Shown: positions 26,029 to 33,166 of the stretch, piece after piece
Position numbering within the stretch: position 1 is the first letter of the stretch
Layout of the letters: each line of letters begins with the position of its first letter
NCBI GenBank assembly: GCA_022821875.1
Contig: JAJECV010000089.1
Location: 1-33,166, forward strand
Length of the DNA stretch: 33,166 nt
Direction of reading: 5' to 3'
Source: Rhodothermales bacterium
GTDB taxonomy: Bacteria; Bacteroidota; Rhodothermia; Rhodothermales; Bin80
Position numbers and translations under genes: made by a program
The notes under the pieces: model-generated
Told to the model about the DNA's origin: nothing
What the model saw: only the letters and a program-made list of their open reading frames with translations
Database searches by the model: none

Positions 26029-26880
26029 TCAAAATATTTCACCCAGTGGCCTGAACCTATCGGCAACAATGCCCTTCTCAGTATCACATAGACCGGCAAT
26101 GATCACTTTGGCATCATGCTCAAAAAAGAGTTGCCATTGGTGCTTGAGTGCCTTACGAAGAAACGATTTTTTTTCTTGGATTGTGATCAGTGGCTGCACA
26201 TCGTATGCCATAATCCAGGGACCGCGTACATGATGAACCGTTGGTAGAAGATCCGCGCAAAATACAAGAGTTCCCGCCTGTCCACTGATCTTGACTAACT
26301 GCTGCGCAGTTGTGTGTCCATTCATGACCAACAGGTCAACCCCCGGGAAAATACAGCTTTCGCCAAGATGTGTTTTTAGCTGTCCTGCTGCAATGAGCGG
26401 CTCAAAATTATCCGCAAAAAAGGATGCCTGTTCGCGAATATTGGGATTTTGGGCTTCTTCCAGGTGACGCTGTTGCAGATGATAGGTCGCATTCCTGAAT
26501 TTGGGTACAATGCGGGCGCCGCTGCGTTCTGTGCTCCCGCCTGCATGATCAAAATGCAGATGAGTCAGAATGACATCTGTCACCTCATCCGTACCGAAGC
26601 CTGCTTTTCTGAGAGAATTTTCCAATAAACATCCTTCCAACGCATAGATATCCTGTAATCGGCGGTCATACTTGTTTCCTGCGCCGTTATCAATGAGAAT
26701 GAGCCGTCCATCTCCTTCCAGAAGAAGTGATCTCATGGTCATCTGGATACGATTGCGATCATCGGGGGAGATCCGGCGCTGCCATAATACGCGGGGGATA
26801 ATCCCAAACATTGCACCTCCATCCAGACGAAAGCGGCCGCATTCAATCACATGCAGGGTATACGGCCCGATTTGTGGCAT
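26029..26880 (-). CDS. MBL-fold metallo-hydrolase
   Basis: 283 residues from ATG 26880 (a TTG at 26886 falls in the element flank). The metal-binding motif THLHFDHAGG is at about residues 106-115; further ligands fit the His in LVMNGHTTAQQ, the Asp in LVFCADLLPT, and a His near the end (HDAKVIIAG). The fold is that of metallo-beta-lactamase superfamily hydrolases such as lactonases, but the substrate cannot be told from sequence alone. No signal peptide is present, so it acts in the cytoplasm. It ends 79 bp before porU. Its start codon is only 8 bp from the inverted repeat that bounds the ISL3-like unit, so its upstream control has probably been replaced by element DNA. Confidence 0.85.
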   Translation of the reverse strand: MPQIGPYTLHVIECGRFRLDGGAMFGIIPRVLWQRRISPDDRNRIQMTMRSLLLEGDGRLILIDNGAGNKYDRRLQDIYALEGCLLENSLRKAGFGTDEVTDVILTHLHFDHAGGSTERSGARIVPKFRNATYHLQQRHLEEAQNPNIREQASFFADNFEPLIAAGQLKTHLGESCIFPGVDLLVMNGHTTAQQLVKISGQAGTLVFCADLLPTVHHVRGPWIMAYDVQPLITIQEKKSFLRKALKHQWQLFFEHDAKVIIAGLCDTEKGIVADRFRPLGEIF

Positions 26881-26888
26881 TTGCAACT
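26881..26888. repeat. Left 8-bp flank (decayed target duplication) of ISL3-like unit
   Basis: TTGCAACT here and TTGCAGTT at 29938-29945 agree at six of eight positions; both differences are transitions. Eight-base target duplications are typical of the ISL3 family. Confidence 0.6.
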
Positions 26889-26915
26889 GGTTCTACCGGC
26901 ATTGCTGTGGATAGA
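26889..26915 (+). repeat. Left terminal inverted repeat of the ISL3-like unit
   Basis: Begins GGTTCTACCGGCATTGCTG and ends GGATAGA. Pairs with 29911-29937 in inverse orientation. The last codons of the transposase remnant (YPQQCR and TAG) overlap it, as is usual at one end of ISL3-type elements. Confidence 0.75.
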
Positions 26916-27150
26916 GATCAAATCCCCCACAGAAGAAGAGGACAGCGGATCTGAAGTTTTCAAATCTTCGGTATCCTCACGAGACGGTTTTGATTTTCTG
27001 TATTTTTCCATTGATGCGTTCGGCCTTGCTATTGGATGGTTGATGACAAAGAGCATTGCACACGCCCTCATAGTGTCGTTCAAACATCTCGGCGACCTTG
27101 GTTACCTCCTTGACGGATTCCCTTTTCACACTTTTAAGCCATACCCATCA
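26893..27150 (-). pseudogene. ISL3-type transposase, C-terminal remnant
   Basis: The minus strand reads LKSVKRESVKEVTKVAEMFE, RHYEGVCNALCHQPSNSKAE, RINGKIQKIKTVS, then a TGA at 26977-26979, then GYRRFENFRSAVLFFCGGFD and LYPQQCR with a final TAG. The segment SNSKAERINGKIQxIK, followed after the RGYRxF position by ENFRxAVLFFCG, is the typical end of ISL3-family transposases, including the C-terminal Glu in the KAExxN motif. The TGA most simply arose from CGA (Arg). The N-terminal three quarters are missing, apparently replaced by the LRR gene. Not functional. Confidence 0.75.
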
Positions 27151-27217
27151 TGGCAGTCTGATTTAAGGTGGTTTTTACATCTGTTTGATTGGGTTTCCCG
27201 CATCCATACGGAGTTTG

Positions 27218-29638
27218 TTACCTGATGCGTACAAAACTACCGTTATGCATAAATCTTTCCTCCGCCGAGGCAGCAATGATACGATACGTATACAGCCCCG
27301 AAGGAAGCCCTTGACCGTCTAGTAATAAACTATGCTCCCACCCGGCAGACAAAATCTGTGCAGGTACCGTAAGGACACGCCGTCCAGTTAAATCCATCAC
27401 CTCAATCGCCACGCGTGCAGGTTGAGGAAGATCAATCACAAAGCGCGTAGACGCTTGAAATGGATTCGGATAATTGCTATGCACCTTAAAGGATTCCGGT
27501 AAAGAAACCTGCTGTTCACTGGCCACCGGAGAAAACACATCAATTGTAAACAGCAAACTGTCAGAAGATCCATTTACATCGGTCGCTCTGTATTTATAGG
27601 ATTGTGACTGATCTGTAATCATCGTGGGCGTTCCCGACAAAACACGCGTGCTGGCGTTAAAAGCCAGTCCTTCCAGAAGTGTGGGAGTAACATCATACCT
27701 GATCGGGGCTACGCCCCCCGAAACTTCCGGAAACGTAACCGGCATCATAGACTGTCCGCGTGCAAGAGATTGATTGTTGATCGCCCCCTGAAATGCTACC
27801 GCCTGCACAACTTCCATCGTAAATGTCAGAGTTGAACGACTGCCGGTACTGTCGGTCGCCTCATAGGTGTAGGTTGTTGCGGGCATCGTTGCCGTTGGAG
27901 TCCCGCTGATTGTATGTGTGGATGCATTGAAAACGAGTCCCTCCGGCAGACTCGGCATCAATGTGTAAAGATAGGGGGGAACACCTCCAGAGGCCTCTGG
28001 GAACATGATTGGAACTACGGATTGTTTGAGTGTAAGAGATTGATCATCAATCATACCCTGGAATACGACAGCATGGAATTGCATCGTGAATCTCATAATT
28101 GAGTCCGTCCCGTCACTGTCCACAGCCTTGTACTTATAAGTTGCCGGGGGGACAGCGGAGGTTGGGCTCCCCCTGACTGTACGTGTGGATGCATTGAAGA
28201 CGAACCCCTCCGGCAGATCAGATGTCACGGTGTACGTATATGGAGGCGCACCTCCAGAAACCTCAGGAAGTTCAACCGAGTATGAAGCCGTACCTTGACC
28301 TTCTGTTACAGGACCATCCTCAAACTGTAATTCTCCACAGTTAGGGCCTCCTACTTCCTGGATACCATCCAGCCATGTCTGAAACGCTGCATCCTCAGGG
28401 GCACAAAGATTTTGTTCTTCACCGAAAAAGAGCAAACGACTTAGATGATCCAGTTGCATAAAACTGGATGGCAGTTCGCCCGTGAGTGCGTTGAAAGACA
28501 TATCCAGACGTTCTAACTGCTGGAGATTACCGATCTCTGCAGGGATTGATCCCGTAAGAGAGTTTAAGAACAGATTCAATACTCGTAATTGCTGGAGATT
28601 GCCGATCTCTACGGGGATTGATCCAGTAAGAGCGTTATCTGGCAGTTGCAATACTCGTAACTGCTGGAGATTTCCAATTTCCACTGGGATCACTCCAGTC
28701 AGAGAATTTCCGAAAAGAAACAAAATTTCTAACTGCGACAGGTTGCCAATTTCTGGTGGAATTGGACCGGTCAGGGAATTCCTGTTCAATAAAATGGACT
28801 GCAATTGGGTGAGATTGCCAATTTCTGGTGGAATTGGACCGGCGAGCGAATTATCGCTCAATGAAATCATCTGCAATTGGGGGATGTTGCCGATTTCTGG
28901 CGGGATCGGCCCGGTTAGCATATTGCCATCTAGTTCAATTATTTCCAAATGCTGGAGTTCACCGATTTTCGGCGGGATTGAGCCGGTTAGCATATTGCCC
29001 TGCAAACTTAGTCTCTCCAAACGTCGGAGTTTGCCAATTTCTGAGGGAATTGATCCGGTAAGAGAGTTATCAGAAAGATTCAATTCCTCTAATTGCTGGA
29101 GGCTACCGATTTCTGCCGGAATTGAGTTGGTCAGGGAATTCTGGTACAGATATAGAATTTGTAACTGCTGGAGATTACCAATTTCTGACGGAATTGAGCC
29201 GGTCAGGGAATTTCCGTCCAGATAGAGAGTTTGTAACTGCTGGAGGCTACCGATTTCCACCGGGATTGACCCGGTCAGGGAATTTCCGTCCAGATAGAGA
29301 TGGGCCAACTGCTGGAGATTACCGATATCTGCCGGGATTATCCCAGTGAGATTGTTTCCTCCGAGAAAAAGTTGATACACCCGCCCAGAAATATGGGTGA
29401 TGCCGTACCACGAGTCCAATTCATCCTCTCCCGGTACTGCCGTAAAATCCCAGTTGTCGTTATTCGTCCAACTGTCGCCATTGGTGGCCTTGTATAATGC
29501 TTCAAGACTCCGATAGTCCATCTCAAGGCTCTGTCCTAGGGCTAGATGCGCCATCAGCATTACAGGCAAAACTGCCACACAGTGGTGTTTGAATACACAG
29601 ACGGCGTGTAGAAAAAGTTTAAGACTGTGTCTTTGCAT
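27218..29638 (-). CDS. Leucine-rich-repeat surface protein with Ig-like domains and T9SS sorting domain
   Basis: 806 residues from ATG 29638, where a signal peptide with an Ala-Leu-Gly cleavage region begins (MQRHSLKLFL...ALGQSLEMDY); the frame stays open upstream to 29896 but that part has no protein character. A capping segment (SLEALYKATNGDSWTNNDNW) leads into about 13 plant-type 24-residue LRRs (GNLQQLxxLxLxxNxLTGSI pattern). Then follow three He_PIG-like Ig domains (each with FNASTRTxSGTP and TYxYxATDSxG motifs) and a type IX sorting domain (HSNYPNPFQASTRF, VAIEVMDLTGRRVLTVP, GLYTYRIIAASAE). It should be exported by the T9SS and anchored on the surface by PorU; LRRs suggest protein or glycan binding. 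The gene lies inside the ISL3-like unit. Confidence 0.88.
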   Translation of the reverse strand: MQRHSLKLFLHAVCVFKHHCVAVLPVMLMAHLALGQSLEMDYRSLEALYKATNGDSWTNNDNWDFTAVPGEDELDSWYGITHISGRVYQLFLGGNNLTGIIPADIGNLQQLAHLYLDGNSLTGSIPVEIGSLQQLQTLYLDGNSLTGSIPSEIGNLQQLQILYLYQNSLTNSIPAEIGSLQQLEELNLSDNSLTGSIPSEIGKLRRLERLSLQGNMLTGSIPPKIGELQHLEIIELDGNMLTGPIPPEIGNIPQLQMISLSDNSLAGPIPPEIGNLTQLQSILLNRNSLTGPIPPEIGNLSQLEILFLFGNSLTGVIPVEIGNLQQLRVLQLPDNALTGSIPVEIGNLQQLRVLNLFLNSLTGSIPAEIGNLQQLERLDMSFNALTGELPSSFMQLDHLSRLLFFGEEQNLCAPEDAAFQTWLDGIQEVGGPNCGELQFEDGPVTEGQGTASYSVELPEVSGGAPPYTYTVTSDLPEGFVFNASTRTVRGSPTSAVPPATYKYKAVDSDGTDSIMRFTMQFHAVVFQGMIDDQSLTLKQSVVPIMFPEASGGVPPYLYTLMPSLPEGLVFNASTHTISGTPTATMPATTYTYEATDSTGSRSTLTFTMEVVQAVAFQGAINNQSLARGQSMMPVTFPEVSGGVAPIRYDVTPTLLEGLAFNASTRVLSGTPTMITDQSQSYKYRATDVNGSSDSLLFTIDVFSPVASEQQVSLPESFKVHSNYPNPFQASTRFVIDLPQPARVAIEVMDLTGRRVLTVPAQILSAGWEHSLLLDGQGLPSGLYTYRIIAASAEERFMHNGSFVRIR
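27292..28340 (-). repeat. Repeated Ig-like domain coding segments
   Basis: Three segments of about 270 bp within the LRR gene encode similar Ig-like domains (each containing FNASTR or FNASTH followed by SGTP or GSPT). They are also related to the single domain in the broken gene at 10764-11466. Confidence 0.6.
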
Positions 29639-29910
29639 GGTATTGTTATGTTCGTGCAGATCCGAAATTGTAGTGAGATTTCTGCTGGAATTCCCTGTCC
29701 CTGTTTTCCAGGAGACATCCAGACCGACAGGACGGGAGAAAAACATCGAACTTGCACTTAAGGTATTAGGACACCGGATACGAATCCAGCATGTCTGCGC
29801 AAGGTATGGCTTATCAAACTCAATTTCAAGGATTTGAGCGAATATTTCCCCCATGATTCCAACATTTTTTGCTGAAACCCCTCCTGCATTTGGCATTTTT
29901 TTCCAGTGGT
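29639..29910. other. Region inside the ISL3-like unit upstream of the LRR gene
   Basis: About 270 bp with no recognised gene. It presumably contains the LRR gene's promoter and leader. No transposase sequence could be identified here on either strand. Confidence 0.4.
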
Positions 29911-29937
29911 TCTATCCTCAACAATGCCAGTAGAACC
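29911..29937 (-). repeat. Right terminal inverted repeat of the ISL3-like unit
   Basis: On the plus strand it ends GGCATTG-complement as CAACAATGCCAGTAGAACC; the inverse complement matches the left repeat at 24 of 27 positions. It also carries an internal GGTTCTA/TAGAACC pair, starting at 29908, that could form a small hairpin. Confidence 0.75.
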
Positions 29938-29945
29938 TTGCAGTT
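29938..29945. repeat. Right 8-bp flank (decayed target duplication)
   Basis: TTGCAGTT, compared with TTGCAACT at 26881-26888. It overlaps the stop codon of the Lon-domain gene. Confidence 0.6.
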
Positions 29946-30588
29946 AATGTTTTTGGGGAGGAAAGTCCTTAAAATGTCCATTGGACATCACCCGCTGGCG
30001 GATCTCCCATTTTTCGACCACTTTGGGGATCAGTTCTGCCAGATATTCGCTCAAAAACTGAACCCGCTCACTCTCACATTGCATTTCGAGCAGGTGCTGG
30101 CGCTGCTCTAATGACAGTCCGCAATTGCGTCCGATCAGCCAGGATACGGAGTGTTCGGATTGATAGTATTGCGGATTAACTGTCCGTCCGGCAATCTCTA
30201 AAAGTTTAATATGCTGTGCAATCAGCTGCTCTTTTTTGATCAGAGATACCGATTCCGTTGTATCATTATACTCTTCTAAGATCCCCTGCTGATATGACTT
30301 GGTTCTGTCTAGTCTGATAATCTGAACCCGATGTTTCCCTTCAACCCGAATATCCACTCGGCCGTCTGCATACTGTGCAAGGATGGCTGCGATCTGTGTA
30401 ACACAGCCAATTTCGCTGATCTGCCTGTCATTCCCGCAGACAATCACAAATGGCGTATCTCTGGCCAGACAATGGGCCACCATTTCTTTGTAGCGCGGCT
30501 CAAAGATGTGCAAATTTTTCTCCTCACCTGGATACAGAACAATGTCGAGAAGAAAAAGGCCCAGTTTATTTGGTATTTCAGTACTCAT
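29944..30588 (-). CDS. LON peptidase substrate-binding-domain protein
   Basis: 214 residues that begin with the classic Lon N-domain pattern: LFLLDIVLYPGEEKNLHIFE, PRYKEMVAHCLARDTPFVIV, then GCVTQIAAILAQYADGRVDI and GKHRVQIIRLDR. There is no ATPase or Ser-Lys protease part, so this is a stand-alone LonN (PUA-like) protein, of a size usual for that group. Stand-alone members are cytoplasmic and their exact role is not settled; substrate or partner binding is assumed. The start is 11 bp from the first possible start of the divergent barrel gene. Downstream, its stop codon touches the right flank of the ISL3-like unit, beyond which lies the MBL gene of the same orientation. Confidence 0.88.
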   Translation of the reverse strand: MSTEIPNKLGLFLLDIVLYPGEEKNLHIFEPRYKEMVAHCLARDTPFVIVCGNDRQISEIGCVTQIAAILAQYADGRVDIRVEGKHRVQIIRLDRTKSYQQGILEEYNDTTESVSLIKKEQLIAQHIKLLEIAGRTVNPQYYQSEHSVSWLIGRNCGLSLEQRQHLLEMQCESERVQFLSEYLAELIPKVVEKWEIRQRVMSNGHFKDFPPQKH

Positions 30589-30638
30589 AGCAGGTTCGTA
30601 TGAGAGTAACGCGTGTGTGTTTCCTTTTTCGGGTTAGC
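30589..30638. promoter_or_regulatory. Very short divergent intergenic region
   Basis: The Lon-domain gene starts at 30588 on the minus strand and the barrel gene at 30600 or 30639 on the plus strand. Both promoters must overlap each other or the neighbouring coding sequence. This favours the later ATG (30639) for the barrel gene, since that is also where its signal peptide starts. Confidence 0.4.
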
Positions 30639-31925
30639 ATGACCATATATCGGTTTCTACTGTTTTGCCTTCTCATTTCGCCATTCTCGCTTGCCGATTG
30701 TCTGGCACAGGATGGCCTTGGGGGTATGAATCGACTGTCGGAAAAGCTTATACGGCAGCGCTGGCAGACGCATCAACAACTTGATGTTATGGCCGGGCTG
30801 TCGCTGATTGGCGCACAATGGAGGGGACTTGCCCTGCTGAACCTGGAGGCGGCCAGCTATCCGTTTGCACTGCGACTGCGTGGAAGCGTACGGCAGGGAC
30901 TGCTTGGACATTACAGCCCCGACTGGGACGAAGCCTATGATTTTTTACGTCTCATTCAATTTGCCCGTATTCAGACAGAGCGCATTTATGCCCGTATCGG
31001 CCCGATTCAAGATCTGCGTCACGGGATTGGGCATGTGGTGAATCACTACCGTTCCTCTACATCCTGGGATGGACGAACCATCGGTGCCGAACTGGCCTGG
31101 AGCCGTGGAATCTTTGAATTCAGCGGATTTACGGCTGACCTGCTTCTCAATAACCTGGTTGGTGCAAGAGCTTGTCTGAACCTCCCATATGCCAGCAGGA
31201 TCGGGCTTAACTATGCCAATCATTCCCCGACCGGTTTGACTGCCTGGAGTATTGATTTACAGAACGAGTTGTTTGAGACGGGACGTATCGCTTTTGCGCC
31301 CTATGCCAGTTATGCATGGTATACACAATTTGGGGATGGTTTGGCATTTGGTGCAGACGTACAGAGTTCGGGTTTTCTGGACATATTAAGTTTTCGGATA
31401 AGAGTTGGCGCCTTCTACAGCAGCCGTCATTTCATCCCCGGTTATATCGGGACCTTGTTTAGCGTGAATAATGATCGGAACCGTATCCTCCGCAGCGGAA
31501 CGGATCTGCAGCATATCACTTCGGACGATTTTGCCGGTTTGCGCCTTCAAGAAGCCCGTGGAATCAATGATTTGCTGACCGAGTTTGAACTCCAGATCCG
31601 GGATACATTCTGGCTTGCCTATAGTTGGCGGCGGCATTACGGTGCGCAGCGGCTCAGCGAATTTTACCTGCGGCTGTTCATGAAGACCGAGACCTACTTT
31701 AATCTTGAAGCAGGCATTGATCGCCTGGGAGAGCGCACCTTTACGGATATATTCACCGCCTTTCCCGATCAGAGTGCTCTCATGTTCGCCACGGTCCTCC
31801 GCATCCGAGGTGCAATCCTGCTCCGTACAGAGGCCCGGTATACCTTTGAGCCGATAAATTCCGTACCTCACTATCTGGTCCAGCGGCGCTTCGAACCCAC
31901 ACTGGGGGTTCGCGTGAATTTTTAG
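30639..31925 (+). CDS. Outer-membrane beta-barrel protein, uncharacterised
   Basis: 428 residues from the ATG at 30639, where a signal peptide begins (MTIYRFLLFCLLISPFSLAD, then CLAQ); an in-frame ATG at 30600 would add 13 residues. The mature part is rich in aromatic residues in alternating patterns (LLNLEAASYPFALRLRGSVR, FAPYASYAWYTQFGDGLAFG, FWLAYSWRRHYGAQRLSEFY) and ends in FEPTLGVRVNF with a terminal Phe, the usual signal for outer-membrane insertion by BAM. Cysteines are few. No known transporter motif or plug domain is seen. It fits the large group of conserved barrel proteins in Rhodothermia with no assigned role. Divergent from the Lon-domain gene. Confidence 0.78.
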   Translation: MTIYRFLLFCLLISPFSLADCLAQDGLGGMNRLSEKLIRQRWQTHQQLDVMAGLSLIGAQWRGLALLNLEAASYPFALRLRGSVRQGLLGHYSPDWDEAYDFLRLIQFARIQTERIYARIGPIQDLRHGIGHVVNHYRSSTSWDGRTIGAELAWSRGIFEFSGFTADLLLNNLVGARACLNLPYASRIGLNYANHSPTGLTAWSIDLQNELFETGRIAFAPYASYAWYTQFGDGLAFGADVQSSGFLDILSFRIRVGAFYSSRHFIPGYIGTLFSVNNDRNRILRSGTDLQHITSDDFAGLRLQEARGINDLLTEFELQIRDTFWLAYSWRRHYGAQRLSEFYLRLFMKTETYFNLEAGIDRLGERTFTDIFTAFPDQSALMFATVLRIRGAILLRTEARYTFEPINSVPHYLVQRRFEPTLGVRVNF

Positions 31926-32751
31926 CGGCTTAACATATCCCGCATTGACCATCATCGGGGGACATCAAGACATGTTCAATCCGGGTATGTTCAATCCTTT
32001 TGTCTAGCGTCAGTAACTTTTACTCATGATGACATTTTAATTTCTCTATCAGGGGACAAATGGTCGATTGCTGATCCGCAGGGAGATAACGCGGAACTGA
32101 TGCTCTGCCTGACCAATCTGGATAAGGGTGAACCACGAGTTGGGCAGTCTGCAGGTGTATGTGATCCCGCTGAACCAGCGTGAATACTGCCATCGGAGTG
32201 TTCTGCCAGCAACGTTCGCCGCAGTCCGAGTGACCCAGGACCGCATTCGCCCCGCTCAATCATAACATCTGTGCCCACCATATAGCCGATATGAAAACCA
32301 TCAAGGGAATCCGTTTCCGTCCAGACAAAACTTCTTCCTGCGTCTCAATACTAAAATGCCTCCGCCTTCCAAATTGCTCTGGATCAAAGAGCGTGGCGGC
32401 GGAGGACAGGTAAAGCGTTAATCCTGCACTTTCCCATTCCATGTCCGTATCCGTCCGAAAATCCATATAGACTGACGATGTTCGTGGGGGATGCGCCATT
32501 GTTCGTTGTTATTTGGGAATGTAGTTATATTCACTCAAAATCCGCGCACCTCGGAGCACTGTTTCAGGATAAAGATCTATCTTTCTCTTTGGTCACCACG
32601 TACGAACCAGATTCGTCATTCATCCGTTCACATTCCGAATTCTCTTCCATTCCATCCGATCCGGCATCTCCATGAACTCTATGCGGACGATCCCGCGTCC
32701 TGTTCGGTGTCCACAAACCGCTGTGCAAGTCTTATCTTGACGGAACCACTG
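31926..32751. other. Gene-poor stretch with coding debris
   Basis: About 820 bp with short overlapping frames only. A minus-strand frame at 32260-32499 (DMEWESAGLTLYLSSAATLF, DPEQFGRRRHFSIETQEEVL) has protein-like composition but is broken on both sides. Plus-strand 32447-32485 resembles the remnant near 6635-6674. I see no intact gene, RNA or array. Confidence 0.45.
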
Positions 32752-33166
32752 ATGGAATCCATGCCGACGAACACGGAGAAGACGGTCAACGCCAAACTCG
32801 CCGAATGCCTGCGCAGCAAGCATCCAGGCTGGACGATTGGTGCAGAACAGACTGGCGTATTTGTGGAAAAACTGAAGCAGCCGGATATCGTCATCTCGCA
32901 TGAGAATGGATTGACGGTGATTGTCGAAACGGAGTATGCTCCCGCGCGGACGGTTGGAACGGACGCAAAGTCGCGGCTGGGCAAGAAAATTCAACGGACC
33001 GGAGAAGAAGTCGAGGTGTGCCTAGCGGTCCGGCTTCCGACCTTCCTTCGTCAGACCGCGCAAAAAGATCTGGATACGGCAATTCAGACGGCCACCTATT
33101 CCTTTGTTCTGTTTCTGTATGGGGGCGAAGAGGGGGTATTAGACCGCATAGAGCAATGGCCGGGGG
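32752..33166 (+). CDS. N-terminal part of a large protein, PD-(D/E)XK-like domain (runs off the window)
   Basis: The plus strand is open from ATG 32752 (or 32761) to the window end, 138 codons. It reads MESMPTNTEKTVNAKLAECL, then GWTIGAEQTGVF, KLKQPDIVI, TVIVETEYAPARTVGTDAKS, RLGKK, EEVEVCLAVRLPTFLRQTAQ and DTAIQTATYSFVLFLYGG. The pattern PDIxI...VIVETEY followed by a helix with ARTVxxDAxSRLG fits a PD-(D/E)XK nuclease fold (Asp of PDI; Glu of ETE). From memory a similar N-terminal domain precedes N6-adenine methylase or helicase parts in restriction-like proteins. Which of these follows cannot be seen here. The G+C-rich codon use differs from the debris to its left. Confidence 0.65.
   Translation, partial: MESMPTNTEKTVNAKLAECLRSKHPGWTIGAEQTGVFVEKLKQPDIVISHENGLTVIVETEYAPARTVGTDAKSRLGKKIQRTGEEVEVCLAVRLPTFLRQTAQKDLDTAIQTATYSFVLFLYGGEEGVLDRIEQWPG

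Larger units (their letters stand above)
26889..29937 (-). mobile_element. ISL3-like unit carrying an LRR surface-protein gene
   Basis: A 3049-bp segment bounded by inverted repeats that agree at 24 of 27 positions (left 26889-26915, begins GGTTCTACCGGCATTG; right 29911-29937, inverse complement begins GGTTCTACTGGCATTG). It is flanked by near-identical 8-bp sequences. Inside, on the minus strand, are the LRR T9SS cargo gene and then the C-terminal remnant of an ISL3-type transposase. No intact transposase is present, so any present-day movement would need one supplied in trans. Element limits are inferred from the repeats. Confidence 0.7.

Noticed and set aside
28482..29225. Long plus-strand frame across the LRR region
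   Set aside because: It is a shadow of the LRR repeats, kept open by their regular codon pattern.
28460..29400. Regular 72-bp repeats that could suggest a CRISPR or satellite array
   Set aside because: The repeats are in frame and encode 24-residue leucine-rich repeats with codon-position variation; there are no unique spacers.
29639..29896. N-terminal extension of the LRR protein up to 29896
   Set aside because: A normal signal peptide starts at 29638; the upstream residues show no domain and extend to the element's inverted repeat.
32020..32281. Several overlapping short minus-strand frames
   Set aside because: All three frames are open over the same stretch and none stands out in composition or motif, so no gene can be chosen.
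1..33166. tRNA, rRNA or CRISPR loci
   Set aside because: No cloverleaf-like sequence, rRNA motif or spacer-repeat array was noticed by eye on either strand; a weak tRNA could still be missed without a search tool.

Overview
The window looks like a chromosomal segment from a member of the Bacteroidota, most likely the Rhodothermia/Balneolia side. The reasons are a PorU sortase next to PorV (type IX secretion, T9SS), several proteins ending in the NYPNPF-type C-terminal sorting domain, and large surface proteins of a kind common in that group. This is inferred from protein recognition by eye; no database search was run.

Left part (1-10.8 kb): an accessory region made largely of broken genes. 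It holds two truncated reading frames at the left edge and an orphan 336-residue gene. Next comes a stretch resembling the 3' end of a group II intron. A family of P-loop ATPases follows: two intact copies (2480-3634 minus, 9135-10289 plus), one copy with two frameshifts (3822-4980 minus), and three fragments (around 8410, 8596 and 8689-8889). Transposase remnants lie between them, including a DUF4338 plus IS4-type transposase with an in-frame stop (6885-8363). A 57-bp element with inverted ends occurs twice (1731 and 8353). A repeat-rich coiled-coil membrane protein sits at 5852-6361.

Middle left (10.8-14.3 kb, minus strand): decaying secreted-protein genes. A T9SS cargo fragment has a nonsense codon in its sorting domain and a frameshift after its signal peptide. 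A secreted 231-residue protein follows. Next is a lipoprotein with an HEXXH motif that is split at a run of nine G residues. A ~129-bp repeat shows that the end of the lipoprotein gene and the signal peptide of its neighbour were duplicated as one block.

Core (14.4-26.9 kb, minus strand): a tightly packed run that looks like one operon. In order of transcription it holds an MBL-fold hydrolase, porU, porV, an M6-like secreted protein whose zinc site appears lost, and a very large peptidase-MA/beta-propeller/outer-membrane-barrel protein. PorU and PorV form the sortase side of the T9SS; the M6-like protein carries a sorting domain and is a likely client.

Right part (26.9-33.2 kb): a leucine-rich-repeat T9SS cargo gene lies inside a ~3.05-kb unit bounded by 27-bp inverted repeats and by 8-bp flanks that match at 6 of 8 positions. 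An ISL3-type transposase remnant sits at one end. Removing the unit joins a Lon-substrate-binding-domain gene to the MBL gene with about 6 bp between them, so the unit appears to have split an operon. Divergent from the Lon-domain gene is an outer-membrane barrel protein. After ~800 bp of debris, the window ends inside a gene whose N-terminus looks like a PD-(D/E)XK nuclease domain.

Most notable: the LRR cargo gene apparently carried by an ISL3-like element, the ATPase gene family with its conserved leader and divergent middle, and the G9 tract in the HEXXH lipoprotein.
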